A stretch of 6,845 nt of DNA from an uncultured Eubacteriales bacterium (GTDB lineage Bacteria > Bacillota > Clostridia > Christensenellales > Aristaeellaceae), in assembly GCA_900553905.1 (NCBI GenBank), contig USFL01000079.1:1-6845 (forward strand), written 5' to 3'. The notes under the pieces are model-generated. The model did not search any database. It saw only the letters and a list, made by a program, of their open reading frames with translations, and was not told where the DNA came from. The translations under genes were made by a program, and so were the position numbers. This document shows, one piece after another, positions 5,712 to 6,845 of the stretch; positions within the stretch are counted from its first letter, which is position 1, and every line of letters begins with the position of its first letter.

Positions 5712-6344
5712 TCAGCGGATATCGGCCTCGTGATAGCCATCGCCGTCATCCCGCACGTCCACGCTGCCGCCGTCCGGAAATTGCACGTTCACGGGGCGCG
5801 TGCCGCTGGCGGCGCTTTCGGTGCGCGGCGGGGGCGTAGGGCGGTCCTTGGGCTCCTCCTGCGGGTGCTCCTGGGATTTGCCGCCGCTCTGGGAGAACTG
5901 CTGGGCGAAGCTGGACACGGTATGCTGCACGTTTTCCTTGGCATTTTTGACCATGCTGTCAAATGTTTCGGAGGAAAACTCGCGGCTGTCCCGGTCGATG
6001 TTGATGCGGTAGCCCAGCGCCAGGGATACGATCAGCCCGATGATGAAGATGTGCGGCGCGGTGATCAGCGTGAGCAGCACAAAAAGCGAGCTGAGGTTCA
6101 CCACCACGGCCTCGTCCTTGCGCACGCGCAGCCGGAGGCGGTAGAGAAAGGTGAACACGCCCTTGGCGCCTTTGCCCGCGTCGCTGGAGGCGGGGCCGGT
6201 CTTGAGCCGTCCGTTTTTCTCCAGGTCCACCAGCGCCCTGGCCAGGCTGCCGTTGTGATACTCCAGCAGGTTGACGGCCTCTTCGTAGGAGATGCCGCTC
6301 TTCTGCCGCAGAATTTCGATGTCCTCAAAGGTGTACTTTGCCAT
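5712..6344 (-). CDS. UBA-like / DUF4342 membrane protein of unknown function
   Basis: A 210-residue protein. Residues 5-44 (starting TFEDIEILRQKSGISYEEAV) look like the small three-helix UBA-type domain seen at the start of EF-Ts and NAC-like proteins. Residues 60-118 match my memory of DUF4342: FLYRLRLRVRKDEAVVVNL, then a hydrophobic stretch (about 84-110, containing TAPHIFIIGLIVSLALGYR). A possible amphipathic helix follows (120-150), then a P/E/Q-rich and probably disordered segment (150-183) and an acidic glycine-containing tail. It is likely a membrane protein with one or a hairpin pair of segments; no enzymatic motif is visible. AAGGAGG 8 nt upstream supports ATG 6344. It lies just upstream of, and in the same direction as, the regulator-kinase pair, which hints at a shared role in envelope sensing. 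That role is inference; no function is established for the family as far as I know. Confidence 0.85.
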   Translation of the reverse strand: MAKYTFEDIEILRQKSGISYEEAVNLLEYHNGSLARALVDLEKNGRLKTGPASSDAGKGAKGVFTFLYRLRLRVRKDEAVVVNLSSLFVLLTLITAPHIFIIGLIVSLALGYRINIDRDSREFSSETFDSMVKNAKENVQHTVSSFAQQFSQSGGKSQEHPQEEPKDRPTPPPRTESAASGTRPVNVQFPDGGSVDVRDDGDGYHEADIR

Positions 6345-6352
6345 GCTTCCTG

Positions 6353-6359
6353 CCTCCTT
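6353..6359 (-). promoter_or_regulatory. Shine-Dalgarno site of the DUF4342 gene
   Basis: AAGGAGG on the minus strand lies 8 nt before ATG 6344, an ideal site that fixes this start. Confidence 0.8.
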
Positions 6360-6383
6360 GCGATGTCCCCTGGGAACGATGTC

Positions 6384-6389
6384 ATCTTA
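6384..6389 (-). promoter_or_regulatory. Probable -10 element of the DUF4342 promoter
   Basis: TAAGAT on the minus strand lies about 40 bp upstream of the start codon and would give a leader of about 33 nt. No good -35 stands at the normal distance; the place where it should be is partly filled by a perfect palindrome (6395-6408). A promoter that needs an activator, or one gated by a repressor, would fit. Confidence 0.4.
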
Positions 6390-6394
6390 CCACA

Positions 6395-6408
6395 ATTCCG
6401 GCCGGAAT
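6395..6408. repeat. Perfect 14-bp palindrome ATTCCGGCCGGAAT (operator candidate)
   Basis: A self-complementary 14-mer lies 5 bp upstream of the -10 element of the DUF4342 promoter, at roughly -18 to -31 from the expected start. This is a common position for dimeric repressors or MerR-like activators. The bound protein is unknown. It has no T-run and no loop, so it is not a terminator. Confidence 0.5.
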
Positions 6409-6437
6409 GCTTGAGGATTTTGCAAGAGCTTCATGAG

Positions 6438-6463
6438 AAAATGATGAGATTTCGGATCATTTT
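6438..6463 (-). terminator. Weak A/T-rich hairpin at the end of the upstream membrane-protein gene
   Basis: AAAATGAT (6438-6445) pairs perfectly with ATCATTTT (6456-6463) around a 10-nt loop and overlaps the stop codon at 6457. On the minus strand the stem ends in TTTT and then CTC. It is the only terminator-like structure in the 112-bp gap before the DUF4342 gene, but an A/T-rich stem with a short tract is a poor terminator. Confidence 0.25.
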
Positions 6464-6843
6464 TGCTTTCGCGCCGCCTTGGCGGCAAGCAGCGCGTCGG
6501 CGGTGTCCTGCGCATCCTTCTGGCGCTGGCGTTCGTCGCTTTTGGCACGGTGCCTGTCGGAAGCGGGTTTTGTGGAAGGCCGCGGGGCCCTGGACTGCTT
6601 CTCACGCGCACCGCGGCGGCGGACAAGCGCGGGCAGCGCTTCCTCCCATGGGAGTTTTCGCAGCGCGATGTCCAACACCAGCAGCACAAGCGCCAGCCAC
6701 AACAGCGCCGGGCGCAGCGCCACCCGGCTCGTGGCAGGGGATACGGGCGTCGCCCAGAAGTCCGTCTCATCCGACAGCACGCGGCCGCCTGTGCGGGCCG
6801 CAAGGTCCTCCAGGCTCTGGTCCGGCTGGATGCGCAGATCATA
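6457..6843 (-). CDS. C-terminal part of a large membrane protein, VWA/glutamine-amidotransferase-like (5' end outside window)
   Basis: The last 128 residues of a protein whose frame is open to the right edge. It reads YDLRIQPDQSLEDLAARTGGR, then VLSDETDFW, one clear membrane helix (about residues 43-64, containing PALLWLALVLLVLDIALRKL), and a highly basic, probably cytoplasmic tail of about 60 residues rich in R, K, Q and A. The pattern of LxxLAxxTGGRxL followed by a terminal helix ending LDIALRRL resembles the end of large BatA-associated VWA or putative glutamine amidotransferase membrane proteins of Bacillota. That match is from memory and the diagnostic domains lie outside the window. The GTG at 6780 is only an internal codon. 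Translation ends with AARKQK and TGA. The frame and the membrane topology are well supported; the family name is less so. Confidence 0.65.
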   Translation of the reverse strand, partial: YDLRIQPDQSLEDLAARTGGRVLSDETDFWATPVSPATSRVALRPALLWLALVLLVLDIALRKLPWEEALPALVRRRGAREKQSRAPRPSTKPASDRHRAKSDERQRQKDAQDTADALLAAKAARKQK

Positions 6844-6845
6844 TT

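Noticed and set aside
6643..6654. Palindrome CTCCCATGGGAG followed by TTTT
   Set aside because: It lies inside coding sequence (LPWEE region) with no loop and no plus-strand gene to terminate; best explained by codon use.
6387..6842. Alternative minus-strand frame over the right end (151 codons)
   Set aside because: Arg/Cys/Pro-rich shadow. The overlapping frame ending at 6457 has a membrane helix and family-like sequence that continues cleanly to the window edge.

Overview
The window looks like chromosomal DNA from a fairly G+C-rich Gram-positive bacterium, most likely a gut-type member of Clostridia (Bacillota). The support is strong AAGGAGG-type Shine-Dalgarno sites, sigma-A-like promoters, a DUF4342/UBA-like membrane protein, and a YvcP/PhoB-style response regulator with its kinase. 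The exact lineage is an inference. There is no sign of phage, transposon, CRISPR, rRNA or tRNA.

Layout, left to right. (1) The 3' part of an S11 D-Ala-D-Ala carboxypeptidase gene on + (3-836). (2) A convergent MATE efflux gene on - (833-2239), whose stop overlaps the carboxypeptidase stop and whose last codons contain the carboxypeptidase terminator. (3) An AT-rich intergenic stretch of about 270 bp (2240-2509) with a well-formed promoter for the MATE gene and a weaker one for the next gene. (4) A secreted CapA/PgsA-family metallophosphoesterase-like gene on + (2510-3511). (5) After a 10-bp convergent gap, a minus-strand block read from right to left: the tail of a large membrane protein resembling the C-terminus of VWA/glutamine-amidotransferase-like proteins (6457-6843), a UBA-DUF4342 membrane protein (5712-6344), a strong hairpin, an OmpR-type response regulator (4963-5643) and its sensor histidine kinase (3522-4970).

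Nearly every product acts in or at the cell envelope: peptidoglycan trimming, drug or metabolite efflux, a secreted CapA-like enzyme, an envelope sensor kinase and two small or partial membrane proteins. The regulator and kinase overlap by 8 bp and the kinase has no Shine-Dalgarno site of its own, so their translation is probably coupled. No separate promoter is visible between the DUF4342 gene and the regulator, only a perfect 10-bp-stem hairpin. The two-component genes may therefore depend on read-through from the DUF4342 promoter, which carries a perfect 14-bp palindrome just upstream of its -10 box.

Nothing here is a plainly new defence or mobile system. The most interesting points are the UBA-DUF4342/hairpin/two-component arrangement, the long basic N-terminal extension of the kinase, and a terminator that doubles as protein-coding sequence of the opposing gene.
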